This document shows positions 47,025-56,990 of a DNA stretch of 64,000 nt, in pieces. Within the stretch, counting starts at the first letter, position 1; the number at the start of each line of letters is the position of its first letter. The stretch covers positions 1-64,000 of the forward strand of contig NZ_FZOY01000008.1 in the NCBI RefSeq assembly GCF_900188335.1. Direction: 5' to 3'. The stretch is from Tropicimonas sediminicola. Its GTDB lineage: Bacteria; Pseudomonadota; Alphaproteobacteria; Rhodobacterales; Rhodobacteraceae. The translations under genes and the position numbers were made by a program. The notes under the pieces are model-generated. The model made no database searches and was not told the origin of the DNA. It worked only from the letters and a program-made list of their open reading frames with translations.

Positions 47025-47810
47025 TCAGGCGGCGCTCTGCTTCGCCTCCGCCCGGAGGAACACCGGCCGGTCCGGATCCGAAAGTTCGGGCCGGTAGGCA
47101 TAGCCGCCAAGGTCGAACCCGGCCAGGCCCTCGGGGTCGGTCAGCCTGCGCTGCACGATGAAGCGGGCCATCGCGCCCCGCGCCTTCTTGGCAAAGAAGC
47201 TCACGATCTTCGGCCCGCCCGGCTTGTCCTCGAGAAAGACCGGCGTCACCACGCGCAGCCCGAGGGCCTCCGGCTTCACCGCGCCGAAATATTCCTGGCT
47301 CGCGCAGTTCACCAGCACGCCGGTCCCGGCGGCCTCGGCGGCCTCGCGCAGGGCATGGGACAGCGTATCCCCCCAGTAGTCGTAGAGGCTGGCGCCCCGG
47401 CGGGTCTTGAGACGGCTGCCCATCTCGAGCCGGTAGGGCTGGATCCCGTCCAGCGGGCGCAGCACACCGTAGAGCCCCGAGAGGATCCGCAAATGTTCCT
47501 GCGCCCAGGCCAGCTCCTCCGCGTCGAGCGACTTCGCTTCCAGTCCGGCATATGTGTCGCCGGCAAAGGCGCGAACGGCGGGGCGCAGATCCTCCGTCCC
47601 GGGCGCGTCGGAAAAGGCCGCGAACCGCTCCCGGTTCAGCTTGGCGAGATCCGCGCTGATCCCCATCAGCGTCTGCAGCTTCGGCCCGGACAACTTGCGC
47701 GCCACGGCGGCAAGGGCGTTCGCATCGTCGCGGAGCGCCGGTTCGGTCATGTCGATGCCGTCGGTTTCGGACCAGTCGAGCCGTTTGGCGGGCGAGATGA
47801 CGACGAGCAT
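47025..47810 (-). CDS. yaaA: YaaA family peroxide stress protein
   Basis: The 261-residue protein is a full-length YaaA/DUF328 member: N-terminus MLVVISPAKRLDW, then GLEAKSLDAEELAWAQEHLR, LSGLYGVLRPLDGIQPYRLE, YDYWGDTL and NCASQEYFGAV. In E. coli YaaA lowers free iron during peroxide stress, and the fold binds DNA. Start ATG has AGGGGAT upstream; the longer open frame overlaps recQ and was rejected. Transcribed after recQ on the same strand. Confidence 0.95.
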   Translation of the reverse strand: MLVVISPAKRLDWSETDGIDMTEPALRDDANALAAVARKLSGPKLQTLMGISADLAKLNRERFAAFSDAPGTEDLRPAVRAFAGDTYAGLEAKSLDAEELAWAQEHLRILSGLYGVLRPLDGIQPYRLEMGSRLKTRRGASLYDYWGDTLSHALREAAEAAGTGVLVNCASQEYFGAVKPEALGLRVVTPVFLEDKPGGPKIVSFFAKKARGAMARFIVQRRLTDPEGLAGFDLGGYAYRPELSDPDRPVFLRAEAKQSAA

Positions 47811-47874
47811 GAGGATCCCCTTGTGGTTTGCAGCAGCGCGGATCATAGCGCCCGTGACGGCGGGTTCCAGCGCT

Positions 47875-49932
47875 TCAGGACGCCTCGGCCAGGACTTCGA
47901 GGAACGCCGGGCCGAAACGCTCGACCTTCTGCGTGCCCATTCCCGGGATCCGGGCGAGGTCGTCGAGCGACCCCGGACGGCGTTCGGCGATCTGGCGCAG
48001 CGTGGACTGGGTGCAGCTGAGATACTTGTCGACCCCGTCGGGCCCGCGCGCCAGGTCGCTCTGCACCTCCTGGAGCCGGTCGAACACGCCACCGGCCGCG
48101 CGCCCGGCCAGCCGCCGCCGGGCGGGATGCATCGGCGCCTCGCCAGCGCCGGTGATCACCTCGAGGAACAGGGCGCCATAGCGCTCGAGCTTGCTCGCCC
48201 CTACGCCGCCGATCCGCGCCATCTCGTCGAGCGTTCCGGGGCGGGTCTCCGCCATCTCGATCAGCGTCCGGTCGTTGAAAACGACATAGGCCGGCACCCC
48301 CGCGGCCTCGGCCAGCGCCCGCCGCTTCGCCTTCAGCGCCGAGAGCAGCGGCGCATCCTCCTCGCGCACCAGCGCCTTGACCACGGGCCGGTCCTTGGCG
48401 CGCTGCACGCTGTCCTTGCGCAGGGTGATCGAGGCCTCGCCGCGCAGGATCGGGCGGGCCGGATCTGTCATCCGCAGGGCGCCATGACGCTCGGGATCGG
48501 GGCGCACCAGATCATGGCCCATCATCTGCCGGAACACCGCCTGCCACTGGCGCTTGTCGTATTCCGTGCCGACCCCGAAGGTCGGCAGGCCGTCGTGGCC
48601 GCGCTCCCGGACTTTCTCGGTCGCGTTGCCGAGCAGGATGTCGATCAGATGACCGCTGCCGAAATATTCCCCGGTCCGCAGGATGGCCGAGAGCGCCTTG
48701 CGCACCGCGGTTGTGCCGTCGAACAGCTCTGGCGGCCGGTCGCAGAGGTCGCAATGCCCGCAGGGGTCCGCGCGCTCCTCCCCGAAATAGGCCAGCAGCG
48801 CCTGACGCCGGCAACCAAGCGCCTCGGCAAGCCCCAGCAGCGCGTTGAGCCGCCCGTGATCGGCCGCCTTGCGCTCCTGTGGCGCCAGCCCCTCGTCGAT
48901 CTGGGCGCGGCGCAGGCGGATGTCATCCGGGCCGAAGAGCGTCAGCGTCTCCGCCGGCGCGCCGTCGCGGCCGGCACGGCCGATCTCCTGGTAATAGGCC
49001 TCGATGCTCTTGGGCAGGTCCGCATGGGCGACCCAGCGGATATCGGGCTTGTCGACGCCCATGCCGAAGGCGACCGTCGCCACCACGATCAGCCCGTCCT
49101 CGGTCTGGAAACGGTGCTCCACTGCGCGCCGCGCGTCCGGCTCCATGCCGCCGTGGTAGTGGCAGGCCAGGTGCCCGGCCTCCGCCAACGCGCGGGCGAG
49201 GCTTTCGGTCTTGGCGCGGGTGCCGCAGTAGACGATCCCAGAGCGCCCCTTCCGGGCGGCCGCGAAGTTCAGGATCTGATTGCGGGGCGAATTCTTGGCC
49301 TCGAAGGCCAGGTGGATGTTGGGCCGGTCGAAACCATGGAGGAACACCCGTGCCACCTGGCCGTCGAACAGCCGGGTGACGATCTCGCCCCGCGTCTCCT
49401 CGTCGGCGGTGGCGGTGAAGGCGGCCAGCGGCACGTCGAGCGCCCGCCGCAGCTCCCCGATCCGCAGGTAATCCGGCCGGAAATCGTGGCCCCACTGGCT
49501 GACGCAATGCGCCTCGTCCACCGCGATCATCGAAACGCCGGCCCGCCGCAGCATGTTCGCCGCCGCCCCCGAGGCCAGCCGCTCGGGCGCCATGTAGAGC
49601 AGCTTCAGCTCGCCACGGTCGAGCGCCTCGAAAACCGCGTCCGTCTCTTCCGGCGTGTTGCCCGAGGTGAGCGCACCGGCGGCGACGCCGGCCTCCCGCA
49701 GCCCCCGAACCTGGTCGCGCATCAGGGCGATCAGCGGCGAAATGACGATGGTCACCCCCTCGCGGCAGAGCGCCGGGAGCTGGAAGCAGAGCGACTTGCC
49801 GCCGCCCGTGGGCATTATCGCGAGCGTGTTCTCGCCCGACGTCACGGCCTCGACGATCTCCGCCTGTCCGGGGCGGAACGCGCCGAATCCGAAGACCGAC
49901 GACAGGAGGTCAGATGGGGAGGGCGCGGCCAT
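47875..49932 (-). CDS. recQ: ATP-dependent DNA helicase RecQ
   Basis: The 685-residue helicase has Walker A MPTGGGKS (Gly-Lys at residues 43-47), the DEAH box AVDEAHCVSQWGHDFRPDY, motif IV-VI segments (YCGTRAKTE, YYQEIGRAGRDG) and the RQC zinc site CGHCDLC. Two HRDC domains follow at about residues 520-600 and 610-685 (RRALAEAAGVPAYVVFND; QEVQSDLARG, then LARIPGMGTQKVERFG). Two HRDC copies are a variant of the usual single-HRDC layout. It repairs and restarts replication forks. Downstream yaaA may be co-transcribed. Confidence 0.95.
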   Translation of the reverse strand: MAAPSPSDLLSSVFGFGAFRPGQAEIVEAVTSGENTLAIMPTGGGKSLCFQLPALCREGVTIVISPLIALMRDQVRGLREAGVAAGALTSGNTPEETDAVFEALDRGELKLLYMAPERLASGAAANMLRRAGVSMIAVDEAHCVSQWGHDFRPDYLRIGELRRALDVPLAAFTATADEETRGEIVTRLFDGQVARVFLHGFDRPNIHLAFEAKNSPRNQILNFAAARKGRSGIVYCGTRAKTESLARALAEAGHLACHYHGGMEPDARRAVEHRFQTEDGLIVVATVAFGMGVDKPDIRWVAHADLPKSIEAYYQEIGRAGRDGAPAETLTLFGPDDIRLRRAQIDEGLAPQERKAADHGRLNALLGLAEALGCRRQALLAYFGEERADPCGHCDLCDRPPELFDGTTAVRKALSAILRTGEYFGSGHLIDILLGNATEKVRERGHDGLPTFGVGTEYDKRQWQAVFRQMMGHDLVRPDPERHGALRMTDPARPILRGEASITLRKDSVQRAKDRPVVKALVREEDAPLLSALKAKRRALAEAAGVPAYVVFNDRTLIEMAETRPGTLDEMARIGGVGASKLERYGALFLEVITGAGEAPMHPARRRLAGRAAGGVFDRLQEVQSDLARGPDGVDKYLSCTQSTLRQIAERRPGSLDDLARIPGMGTQKVERFGPAFLEVLAEAS

Positions 49933-50018
49933 GGCCGATCCTGCGGATTGTGTTCAGCTGCTCGTTATGGCCTGGAACATCCCACACCGGGAATCGGTGC
50001 ACAAGGCCCCGGGGGACC

Positions 50019-50309
50019 TCAGTAGACCGAGCGGGCGAGGGCCGGCAGGAATATGTCGCGCGCCGCGATGATCAACACGAAGACCGCGAGCGGCGCCAGG
50101 TCCAGCGGACGGGTGTCCGGCAGGATGCGCCGGATCGGGCCATAGATCGGCTCCAGCAGCTTGTTCAGCCCGTCCCAGATCCCGCGCACCAGCGGCTGGT
50201 TGTAGTTCAGCACGTTGAAGTTCAGCAGCCAGCTCATGATGATGTGCACGATCATGATGAAGAAGGCCACGCTGAGCAGCAGGTCGATGAACTGGATGAT
50301 CGCGATCAT
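50019..50309 (-). CDS. YggT family membrane protein
   Basis: The 96-residue protein has two hydrophobic helices (LLSVAFFIMIVHIIMSWLLN; LAPLAVFVLIIAARDIFLP) flanking the family segment EPIYGPIRRILPDTRPLD. YggT proteins are small inner-membrane proteins often near pyrroline reductase or wall genes, with roles in osmotic tolerance in some species. Start is the ATG giving MIAIIQFIDLL. It is divergent from the thioesterase gene. Confidence 0.88.
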   Translation of the reverse strand: MIAIIQFIDLLLSVAFFIMIVHIIMSWLLNFNVLNYNQPLVRGIWDGLNKLLEPIYGPIRRILPDTRPLDLAPLAVFVLIIAARDIFLPALARSVY

Positions 50310-50442
50310 GGGGTCGGGCTCCGGGTTATCCGCGCGCAGGATGTAAGGCCCGACGGCCGCGCGCGCAACCGTCCTGCCCCCATGTAATAGTTGACGTTCG
50401 CGTAAAGATTGGATTGACACGGGGCGGAGAAAGGAGCCGCGC

Positions 50443-51003
50443 ATGTATCCCGTCATCCGCCTCGTCAAGGAAGTGATCCGCCACCGCAACGCGCCCCGGC
50501 TGCCGCTGACCGGCACGCATGTGGCCCAACATATCTGCTGGCCGTGGGACATCGATCCGTGGATGGAGCTGAACAACGGCCGCACGCTGACGCTCTATGA
50601 TCTCGGGCGGGTGGTCCTGTTCGAGCGGATCGGGATCGTGCCCCTGATGCGGGAGAACCGCTGGGGCGGGACGATCGCCGGCTCCTCGTTCCGCTATCGC
50701 AAGCGGGTGCGCGCCTTCGACCGCTACGAGCTGCGCACGCGGATGGTCGGATGGGACGACAAGTTCTTCTATGCCGAGCAGGCGATGTGGCGGAATGGCG
50801 AGTGCTGCTCGCACGGGCTCCTGCGCATGGCGATCACCGACCGCAACGGGCTGGTCCGGACCGCCCAGGTCGCCGCCGCGCTCGACGCCGCGCCCGAGAG
50901 CCCGCCGCTGCCGGACTGGATCCGGGCCTGGATCGCGGCCGAGGCGGAGCGGCCCTGGCCGCCCATGCAGGCCGAACCCGCCGCCCGCGAGATTGCAGCC
51001 TGA
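50443..51003 (+). CDS. THEM6-type acyl-CoA thioesterase-like hotdog protein
   Basis: The 186-residue protein has hotdog-fold segments: CWPWDIDPWMELNNGRTLTL near residue 32-52, AGSSFRYRKRVRAFDRYEL and FFYAEQAMWRNGECC. The DxxxHxNN-like active-site region reads DIDPWMELNN, matching the THEM6 branch in which the usual His is absent. It probably hydrolyses acyl-CoA, but catalytic competence is uncertain. AAAGGAG lies 8 bp before the ATG. dapE follows 45 bp later on the same strand. Confidence 0.82.
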   Translation: MYPVIRLVKEVIRHRNAPRLPLTGTHVAQHICWPWDIDPWMELNNGRTLTLYDLGRVVLFERIGIVPLMRENRWGGTIAGSSFRYRKRVRAFDRYELRTRMVGWDDKFFYAEQAMWRNGECCSHGLLRMAITDRNGLVRTAQVAAALDAAPESPPLPDWIRAWIAAEAERPWPPMQAEPAAREIAA

Positions 51004-51048
51004 GGTCAAAGCGGCTAGGCCAGCGAGGCACTGCCCCGAGGACCTTCC

Positions 51049-52188
51049 ATGACCGACCCCGTTGATCTCACCGCCGCTCTCGTCCGCTGCCCCTCGGTGA
51101 CCCCCGAGGAAGGCGGCGCGCTGGTCCTGCTCGAAGAGCTGCTGCGCGAGGCCGGGTTCGACTGCACCCGCGTCGACCGCAACGGCACCCCCAACCTCTT
51201 CGCCCGCTGGGGTGCAAAGGGCCACGCCCGAAGCTTCGGCTTCAACGGCCATACTGACGTGGTCCCGGTCGGCGATGCCGGCGCCTGGAGCGCCGATCCC
51301 TTCGGCGCCGAGATCAAGGATGGCGTGCTCTGGGGGCGCGGCGCGGTCGACATGAAATCCGGTGTGGCGGCCTTCGTCGCCGCGGCGGTCGACCTCGTCC
51401 GCGATGCGCCGCCGGACGGGGCAATCCTGCTGACGATCACCGGCGACGAGGAGGGCGACGCCCGGGACGGCACCACGGCCCTGCTCGACTGGATGGCCGA
51501 GACCGGCGAGGCCATGTCTGTCTGCCTGGTCGGCGAACCCACCTGCCCCGAAGAGATGGGCGAGATGATGAAGATCGGCCGCCGCGGCTCGCTCACCGCG
51601 CGGTTCACCGCGCGCGGCGTGCAGGGGCACGTCGCCTACCCGCACCGGGCAAGGAACCCGGTCACCGCCATCGCCATGCTGGCCGCCCGCCTCTCGGTGT
51701 ATGGGCTGGACGAGGGGACGCCGCATTTCGATCCCTCGACGCTTGCCCTGACCACGATCGACACCGGGAACCCGGCCACCAACGTGATCCCGGCCACGTG
51801 CCGCGCCACCGTCAACATCCGCTACAACGACCTTCATGACGCCGCGAGCCTCACCGGCTGGCTGCAATCGGAAGCGGATCGTGTCGCCGAGGAAACCGGT
51901 GTCGAGATCGACATGGAAGCGCAGAGCTCCGGCGACGCCTTCGTGACACCGCCCGGCGCGCTCTCCGAGATCGTGGCCGAAGCGGTGGAAGCCGGAACCG
52001 GCCGCCGCCCCGCCCTCTCGACCTCCGGCGGCACGTCGGATGCCCGCTTCATGAAGAACCACTGCCCGGTCGTCGAATTCGGCCTCGTCGGAAAGACCAT
52101 GCATGCCGTGGACGAGCGGGTGCCCGTGGAGCAGATCCGGCAGCTCAAGGCGATCTACACCGGTATCCTCGAGCGCTATTTCGCCTGA
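51049..52188 (+). CDS. dapE: Succinyl-diaminopimelate desuccinylase
   Basis: The 379-residue M20-family dizinc hydrolase removes succinate from N-succinyl-LL-DAP in lysine and peptidoglycan-precursor synthesis. It has the metal His in [12 protein letters not shown], bridging Asp in [11 protein letters not shown], the general base in ITGDEEGDA, a dimerisation segment [27 protein letters not shown], and the last ligand in [14 protein letters not shown]. dapD of the same pathway is 3.8 kb downstream but in a separate unit. Confidence 0.96.
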   Translation: MTDPVDLTAALVRCPSVTPEEGGALVLLEELLREAGFDCTRVDRNGTPNLFARWGAKGHARSFGFNGHTDVVPVGDAGAWSADPFGAEIKDGVLWGRGAVDMKSGVAAFVAAAVDLVRDAPPDGAILLTITGDEEGDARDGTTALLDWMAETGEAMSVCLVGEPTCPEEMGEMMKIGRRGSLTARFTARGVQGHVAYPHRARNPVTAIAMLAARLSVYGLDEGTPHFDPSTLALTTIDTGNPATNVIPATCRATVNIRYNDLHDAASLTGWLQSEADRVAEETGVEIDMEAQSSGDAFVTPPGALSEIVAEAVEAGTGRRPALSTSGGTSDARFMKNHCPVVEFGLVGKTMHAVDERVPVEQIRQLKAIYTGILERYFA

Positions 52189-52282
52189 GACCGCACCCGG
52201 CCCGACGCGGCTGCCGGACACGCCGGCTCAGAGCCGATGCAAGGGCCGGAGCGCCTGCGCGGACAGTGCAGCGGGGATGCGG

Positions 52283-52338
52283 GGTATTTGTTGCCAGAAA
52301 GAAGGCGCAGGCTTTCAGATCTTCTTGGCAGAAATACC
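52283..52338. repeat. Imperfect inverted repeat between dapE and rlmN
   Basis: GGTATTTGTTGCCAGAAAGAAG on the left is an imperfect complement of the right arm CTTCTTGGCAGAAATACC, flanked by GCGGG and CCCGC. It forms a long hairpin about 95 bp after dapE. It may be the dapE terminator or a copy of an intergenic repeat. Confidence 0.5.
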
Positions 52339-52451
52339 AAGACCCGCCGGATCGGGAAGGACTGCCGTGCGAAAGCCGGGCGCGGCCTGCCTCTTGGAAT
52401 GGATCGCCGGATTATGTATATGCGAGGCTTCAACCCCGAAGGATCTGCCCC

Positions 52452-53639
52452 ATGCCCGCCAGCGCCCCCATCACGCAGGACGTTGTGACCATTGCCCGCA
52501 AGCTGCCCGAGACCGACCGGATCAACCTGGTCGGGCTGACCCGTCCGCAGTTGCGAGAGGCACTGATCGCGGGCGGGACGCCCGAGAACAAGGCGAAGAT
52601 GCGGGTCGACCAGATCTGGCAGTGGATCTACCAGAAGGGCGTGCGCGAGTTCGACGCCATGACCAACCTCGGCAAGACCTACCGGGCCGAGCTGGCGGAG
52701 CGGTTCACCATCGAGATCCCCGAAGTGGTGTCGCGGCAGGTATCGGCGGACGGCACGCGCAAGTACCTTGTCCGTATCGCTGGCGGCCACGAGGTTGAGA
52801 CAGTCTACATTCCGGAGGCCGATCGCGGCACGCTCTGCATCTCCTCCCAGGTCGGCTGCACGCTGACCTGTTCGTTCTGCCACACCGGCACGCAGAAGCT
52901 GGTGCGCAACCTGACCGCCGGCGAGATCGTCGGCCAGGTCATGCTGGCGCGGGACGACCTGGGCGAATGGCCGGAGCCGGGGCGCAACCCGAAGGACGAG
53001 ACGCGGCTCATCTCGAATGTCGTGCTGATGGGCATGGGCGAGCCGCTCTACAATTTCGAATCGGTCCGGGACGCGATGCGCATCGTGATGGATGGCGAGG
53101 GCATTTCGCTGTCGCGCCGCCGGATCACGCTGTCGACCTCGGGCATCGTGCCGGAGATCGCGCGCACCGCCGAGGAGATCGGCTGCATGCTGGCGGTCAG
53201 CTTCCACGCCACCACCGACGAGGTGCGCGACAAGCTGGTGCCGATCAACCGCAAGTACAAGATCGCCGAGCTGCTGGACGCGCTGCGCGCCTATCCGAAG
53301 CTGTCCAATTCCGAGCGGATCACCTTCGAGTATGTGATGCTCAAGGACGTGAACGATACGGACGCGGACGCCCGCCGCCTGGTGAAGCTGATCCAGGGCA
53401 TCCCGGCCAAGATCAACCTGATCCCGTTCAACGAATGGCCCGGCGCGCCCTACGAACGCTCGGACTGGGAGCGGATCGAGAGCTTTGCCGACATCATCTA
53501 CAAGGCCGGCTACGCCAGCCCGATCCGCACCCCGCGCGGCGAGGACATCATGGCCGCCTGCGGCCAGCTGAAATCCGCCACCGACCGGGCACGCAAGACG
53601 CGCGCCGAGATCGCGGCGGAGGCCGGGCTGAACACCTGA
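52452..53639 (+). CDS. rlmN: 23S rRNA (A2503-C2)/tRNA methyltransferase RlmN
   Basis: The 395-residue radical-SAM enzyme methylates C2 of A2503 in 23S rRNA and A37 of some tRNAs. The 4Fe-4S site is CTLTCSFC, and the two catalytic cysteines are in SSQVGC-type and AACGQL segments (Cys near the C-terminus). [27 protein letters not shown], and LMLAVSFHA-like [16 protein letters not shown] support SAM binding. Start ATG has AAGGA 8 bp upstream; the longer upstream frame covers the intergenic hairpin and is excluded. Confidence 0.96.
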   Translation: MPASAPITQDVVTIARKLPETDRINLVGLTRPQLREALIAGGTPENKAKMRVDQIWQWIYQKGVREFDAMTNLGKTYRAELAERFTIEIPEVVSRQVSADGTRKYLVRIAGGHEVETVYIPEADRGTLCISSQVGCTLTCSFCHTGTQKLVRNLTAGEIVGQVMLARDDLGEWPEPGRNPKDETRLISNVVLMGMGEPLYNFESVRDAMRIVMDGEGISLSRRRITLSTSGIVPEIARTAEEIGCMLAVSFHATTDEVRDKLVPINRKYKIAELLDALRAYPKLSNSERITFEYVMLKDVNDTDADARRLVKLIQGIPAKINLIPFNEWPGAPYERSDWERIESFADIIYKAGYASPIRTPRGEDIMAACGQLKSATDRARKTRAEIAAEAGLNT

Positions 53640-53643
53640 GCCA

Positions 53644-53659
53644 CGGGCCCGAGGGCCCG
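53644..53659. terminator. Hairpin between convergent rlmN and HdeD-like gene
   Basis: CGGGCC-CGAG-GGCCCG lies directly after the rlmN stop in the 37-bp gap to the convergent gene. Short, with no T run, so termination is plausible but weakly supported. Confidence 0.4.
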
Positions 53660-53676
53660 CGACGCGGGCTGGAAGA

Positions 53677-54201
53677 TCAGCTCTCGGCTTCCTGGCCGTC
53701 GCTGCTCAACGCCATGGCGAGCGACCAGACACCGTCCGACAGCAGTTCGACGCCCAGAAGGATGCCGAGCACCACCGCGGCGGATTGCGGGAAGTTGGTG
53801 AAGACCATCACCGCGAGGATCACCGACACGACACCGGACAGCAGGATCGCCCAGAAGAATCGCCGGTCCTCGAGCGAGAAGGCGAGGATGATCTTGGTGA
53901 TACCCCCGGCCAGGAACAGGATGCCGACCATCACGGTCAACGTCACCATCCCCCGCAGCGGATGCCCCAGGATCGTGATGCCGAGGTAGATCGCGAGCGC
54001 GCCCATCAGCAACGTCCAGATCTTGGCCCCGGCGCCGGGCACGCGGAACCCGGCAATCACCTGCAGCACGCCGAAGATCAGGAACATCCAGGCAGCGATC
54101 GTCGTCGCTGCAAGGCTCGCGGCAAACGGATTCATCAGTGCGAAGATACCGCCGGCGATGGCCAGCAGCGCCATGATGATCCACAGGATTCGATTGGTCA
54201 T
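53677..54201 (-). CDS. HdeD-like multi-pass membrane protein (DUF308)
   Basis: The 174-residue protein has six short hydrophobic helices in three pairs, the HdeD/DUF308 pattern (WIIMALLAIAGGIFALMNPF; WMFLIFGVLQVIAGF; LLMGALAIYLGITILGHPLR; GILFLAGGITKIILAF; ILLSGVVSVILAVMVF; VLGILLGVELLSDG). HdeD aids acid resistance in E. coli; the role of such proteins here is unknown. Convergent with rlmN; separate from the methyltransferase upstream by 76 bp. Confidence 0.9.
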   Translation of the reverse strand: MTNRILWIIMALLAIAGGIFALMNPFAASLAATTIAAWMFLIFGVLQVIAGFRVPGAGAKIWTLLMGALAIYLGITILGHPLRGMVTLTVMVGILFLAGGITKIILAFSLEDRRFFWAILLSGVVSVILAVMVFTNFPQSAAVVLGILLGVELLSDGVWSLAMALSSDGQEAES

Positions 54202-54277
54202 CTATTCCCTCCCCAATCTGGAAACCTGTCAAAGTCGTGCGCCGAAACGCCCAAAAAATCAACAATTCCCGTTGGAT

Positions 54278-54925
54278 TCAGGAAATCCGCCCACCGTCGT
54301 GGTGTCGGAGCACGGTGATCCGGTAGGGCTGCTCCACCCCCGAGGGCGTAAGGTGCACGTGGCGCCGGCCCTCGATCAGGGCAAACCGATCGGGGGCGAT
54401 CCGGTGCAATTCGGCGGCCAGACCCTCCGACGACCATCGCCGAACCGCGAGGCCGGCGCAGCGTTCCGGACCATCCTCGGCGAAGGTCGCCATGATCGCG
54501 AGCCCTCCGGGCGTCAGGGCGGCACGCATGGCGTTGACGTAGAGCGCGCGATCCGCGGGCTCTGTCAGAAAGTGGAACACGGCCCGATCGTGCCATATGG
54601 ACCAGTGGCGGTCGGGCGTCGGCTGCCATTCGGTGATGTCGGCCTCGATCCACTCGACCTCCGAGGCGCGCGCGCCCAGCCGCGTCCGGCTGCCCTCCAG
54701 AGCCGTCGCCGAGAGGTCGAGCACCGTGACCGGGCCAAGGCCACGGGAGAGCAGGCCGTCCACCAGCCGCGACCGGCCGCCGCCGGCATCGATGATCGCC
54801 TCGCCCGGCTGCGCATGTGCCGCGATCAGCTCCAGCGAAAGCGCAGCCTCCGCCTCGTACCAGCCCAGGTCGTCTTCGGCCCTGGACCGGTAGATCTCCT
54901 CCCAATGTCCGCGCCTGCCGGCCAC
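54278..54925 (-). CDS. SAM-dependent methyltransferase
   Basis: The 215-residue protein begins VAGRRGHWEEIYRSRAEDDL and has motif I AIIDAGGGRSRLVDGLLSRG, motif II VTVLDLSATAL, WIEADITEW, IWHDRAVFHFLTEPADRA and LTPGGLAIMATFAEDGPERC. This resembles the small class I methyltransferases related to thiopurine/halide-tellurite methyltransferases. Start is a GTG with GGAGG 5 bp upstream, two bases after the LOG-family stop, so the two genes are co-transcribed. Substrate unknown. Confidence 0.88.
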   Translation of the reverse strand: MAGRRGHWEEIYRSRAEDDLGWYEAEAALSLELIAAHAQPGEAIIDAGGGRSRLVDGLLSRGLGPVTVLDLSATALEGSRTRLGARASEVEWIEADITEWQPTPDRHWSIWHDRAVFHFLTEPADRALYVNAMRAALTPGGLAIMATFAEDGPERCAGLAVRRWSSEGLAAELHRIAPDRFALIEGRRHVHLTPSGVEQPYRITVLRHHDGGRIS

Positions 54926-54927
54926 TC

Positions 54928-55779
54928 CTACCTCCCCGGAACGACATCCCTCTTGAGCCCGGCGCCATTCCAGCTGTCGATCGCCGCCACCGCCTCCTCC
55001 GCGGTTTCGACGATCCGGAACAGGTCGAGATCCTCGGGACTGATCGTCCCGACCTCGGCCAGCGCCTCGAAATCGATGACCCGCTCCCAGAATTCCCGCC
55101 CGAAGAGCAGGAACGGAACCTGCCGCATCCGGCCGGTCTGGATCAGGGTGAGCGCCTCGAAGAGCTCGTCCATGGTGCCGAAACCGCCGGGAAAGATGGC
55201 GATGGCGCGGGCGCGCATCAGGAAGTGCATCTTGCGGATGCCGAAATAGTGGAAGTTGAAGCAGAGCTCCGGCGTGACCCACTCGTTCGGCGCCTGCTCG
55301 TGCGGCAGAACGATGTTGAGCCCGATGGATTTGCCGCCCGCATCGGCCGCGCCGCGGTTGCCCGCCTCCATCACGCCGGGGCCACCGCCGGTGACGATGA
55401 TGTCCTCCCGGCCGCCGGAGTTCGCCAGGCTGCGCTCGGTCATGATCCGCGCGAAGTTGCGCGCGACGTCGTAGAAATGGCTCATCGCGGCCATCTGGGG
55501 CGTGGGGGCGCTGTCGGCCTCCTCCGGCGGGCGAATGCGGGCGCCGCCGAACAACACGATGGTCGACTGGACGTTCTGCTCGGCCATCATGATCTCGGGT
55601 TTCAGCAGCTCCAGCTGCAGGCGCACCGGGCGCAGCTCGTCGCGCAGGATGAAATCCAGATCGTCATAGGCGAGGCGATAGGCGGGGGAGAGGGTCTGCT
55701 CGGTATCCGGCTGCCCGAAGGTGGAGCGCATGTCCTCCTGAGCATCGCGGAAGGATCGTTTGGACTGGTCGTCTTTCAT
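54928..55779 (-). CDS. LOG-family nucleotide 5'-monophosphate phosphoribohydrolase
   Basis: The 283-residue protein contains the lysine-decarboxylase-like LOG fold: IVLFGGARI, IIVTGGGPGVMEAGNRGAAD, LNIVLPHEQAPNEWV, and the diagnostic PGGFGTMDELFE with the catalytic Arg just upstream (MRARA). Such proteins hydrolyse cytokinin- or purine-nucleotide N-glycosidic bonds. An N-terminal extension of about 70 residues is longer than in the shortest LOG proteins. Divergent from dapD, about 165 bp apart. Confidence 0.9.
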   Translation of the reverse strand: MKDDQSKRSFRDAQEDMRSTFGQPDTEQTLSPAYRLAYDDLDFILRDELRPVRLQLELLKPEIMMAEQNVQSTIVLFGGARIRPPEEADSAPTPQMAAMSHFYDVARNFARIMTERSLANSGGREDIIVTGGGPGVMEAGNRGAADAGGKSIGLNIVLPHEQAPNEWVTPELCFNFHYFGIRKMHFLMRARAIAIFPGGFGTMDELFEALTLIQTGRMRQVPFLLFGREFWERVIDFEALAEVGTISPEDLDLFRIVETAEEAVAAIDSWNGAGLKRDVVPGR

Positions 55780-55945
55780 TGCGCCTTTTCCTGTATGAAC
55801 GGGCCAAGGCTAGCCCGCGGGCGCGGGAGTGGAAAGTCAAATGCCCGGGCGGTCCGGGGCGGGGTGTCCGCGGCGATTGCCTCAAGGCGCTTCGCCACGT
55901 ATAGGCTCGGCCCGACATACGAGATCAACGCGAAAGGGGCCGCCG

Positions 55946-56785
55946 ATGTCGACCGCTCAGACCAACGCACAGCTCGAAGCTGCCATCGAAGCTGCCTGGG
56001 AGATCCGGGACACGATCAATCCGCACACTGGCGGCGAGACGCTGGAAGCGATCGAGGACACGCTCGCCGCGCTCGACAGCGGCACGCTGCGGGTGGCCGA
56101 GAAGCTCGAGAGCGGCGACTGGCACGTCAACCAGTGGGCCAAAAAGGCGGTTCTGCTGGGCTTCCGCGTCAAGGACATGGAGCAGCAGGACGGCGGCCCG
56201 CAGGGCGGTCACTGGTGGGACAAGGTCGACAGCAAGTTCAAGGGCTGGGGCGACAACGAGTGGAAGGCAAGCGGCTTCCGCGCGGTGCCCAACTGCATCG
56301 TCCGCAAGTCGGCCTATATCGCGCCCGGCGTTGTGCTGATGCCCTCCTTCGTGAACCTCGGAGCCTATGTCGACGCGGGCACGATGGTCGATACCTGGGC
56401 CACCGTCGGCTCCTGCGCCCAGATCGGCAAGAACGTGCACCTGTCGGGCGGCGTCGGCATCGGCGGCGTGCTGGAGCCGATGCAGGCAGGCCCCACGATC
56501 ATCGAGGACAACTGCTTCATCGGCGCCCGCTCCGAGGTCGTCGAGGGCTGCATCGTCCGCGAGGGCTCGGTGCTCGGCATGGGTGTCTTCATCGGCAAGT
56601 CCACCAAGATCGTCGACCGTGAGACCGGCGACGTGATGTACGGCGAAGTGCCGCCCTATTCCGTCGTCGTCGCCGGTTCCATGCCGTCGAAGAACGGCGT
56701 GAACCTCTACTGCGCGGTGATCGTGAAGCGCGTGGACGCCCAGACCCGCTCCAAGACCGGCATCAACGAGCTGCTGCGGGACTGA
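55946..56785 (+). CDS. dapD: Tetrahydrodipicolinate N-succinyltransferase
   Basis: The 279-residue left-handed beta-helix enzyme succinylates tetrahydrodipicolinate in the DAP pathway. Hexapeptide repeats run from about residue 115 to 245 ([60 protein letters not shown]). The ends show [19 protein letters not shown] and [10 protein letters not shown]. Start ATG with AAAGGGG 8 bp upstream. Followed by a strong terminator. Works with DapE encoded 3.8 kb away. Confidence 0.96.
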   Translation: MSTAQTNAQLEAAIEAAWEIRDTINPHTGGETLEAIEDTLAALDSGTLRVAEKLESGDWHVNQWAKKAVLLGFRVKDMEQQDGGPQGGHWWDKVDSKFKGWGDNEWKASGFRAVPNCIVRKSAYIAPGVVLMPSFVNLGAYVDAGTMVDTWATVGSCAQIGKNVHLSGGVGIGGVLEPMQAGPTIIEDNCFIGARSEVVEGCIVREGSVLGMGVFIGKSTKIVDRETGDVMYGEVPPYSVVVAGSMPSKNGVNLYCAVIVKRVDAQTRSKTGINELLRD

Positions 56786-56799
56786 CCCCGGATATTGCG

Positions 56800-56827
56800 G
56801 CGGGCCAGCCGACCACGACTGGCCCGC
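56800..56827 (+). terminator. Rho-independent-like terminator of dapD
   Basis: GCGGGCCAG and CTGGCCCGC form a 9-bp stem with a 10-nt loop 15 bp past dapD, followed by TGTTTCTTGTGTTT. Confidence 0.7.
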
Positions 56828-56990
56828 TGTTTCTTGTGTTTACACAATGGGCCGCTTTTCGACATTTTGTGCGGCATGCGGCGAGATTGTCGCGCGATCA
56901 CGTTCAATCCGGGGCGCTTCCCGAAAATGACCTTTATTCCAAGATAATCCGCCATCTTTCCGGCGAATTTGCCTTGCATTCGAGACAATC

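Noticed and set aside
47554-50025. 823-codon plus-strand frame opposite recQ and yaaA
   Set aside because: Arg/Ala-rich antisense shadow of RecQ with no recognisable motif.
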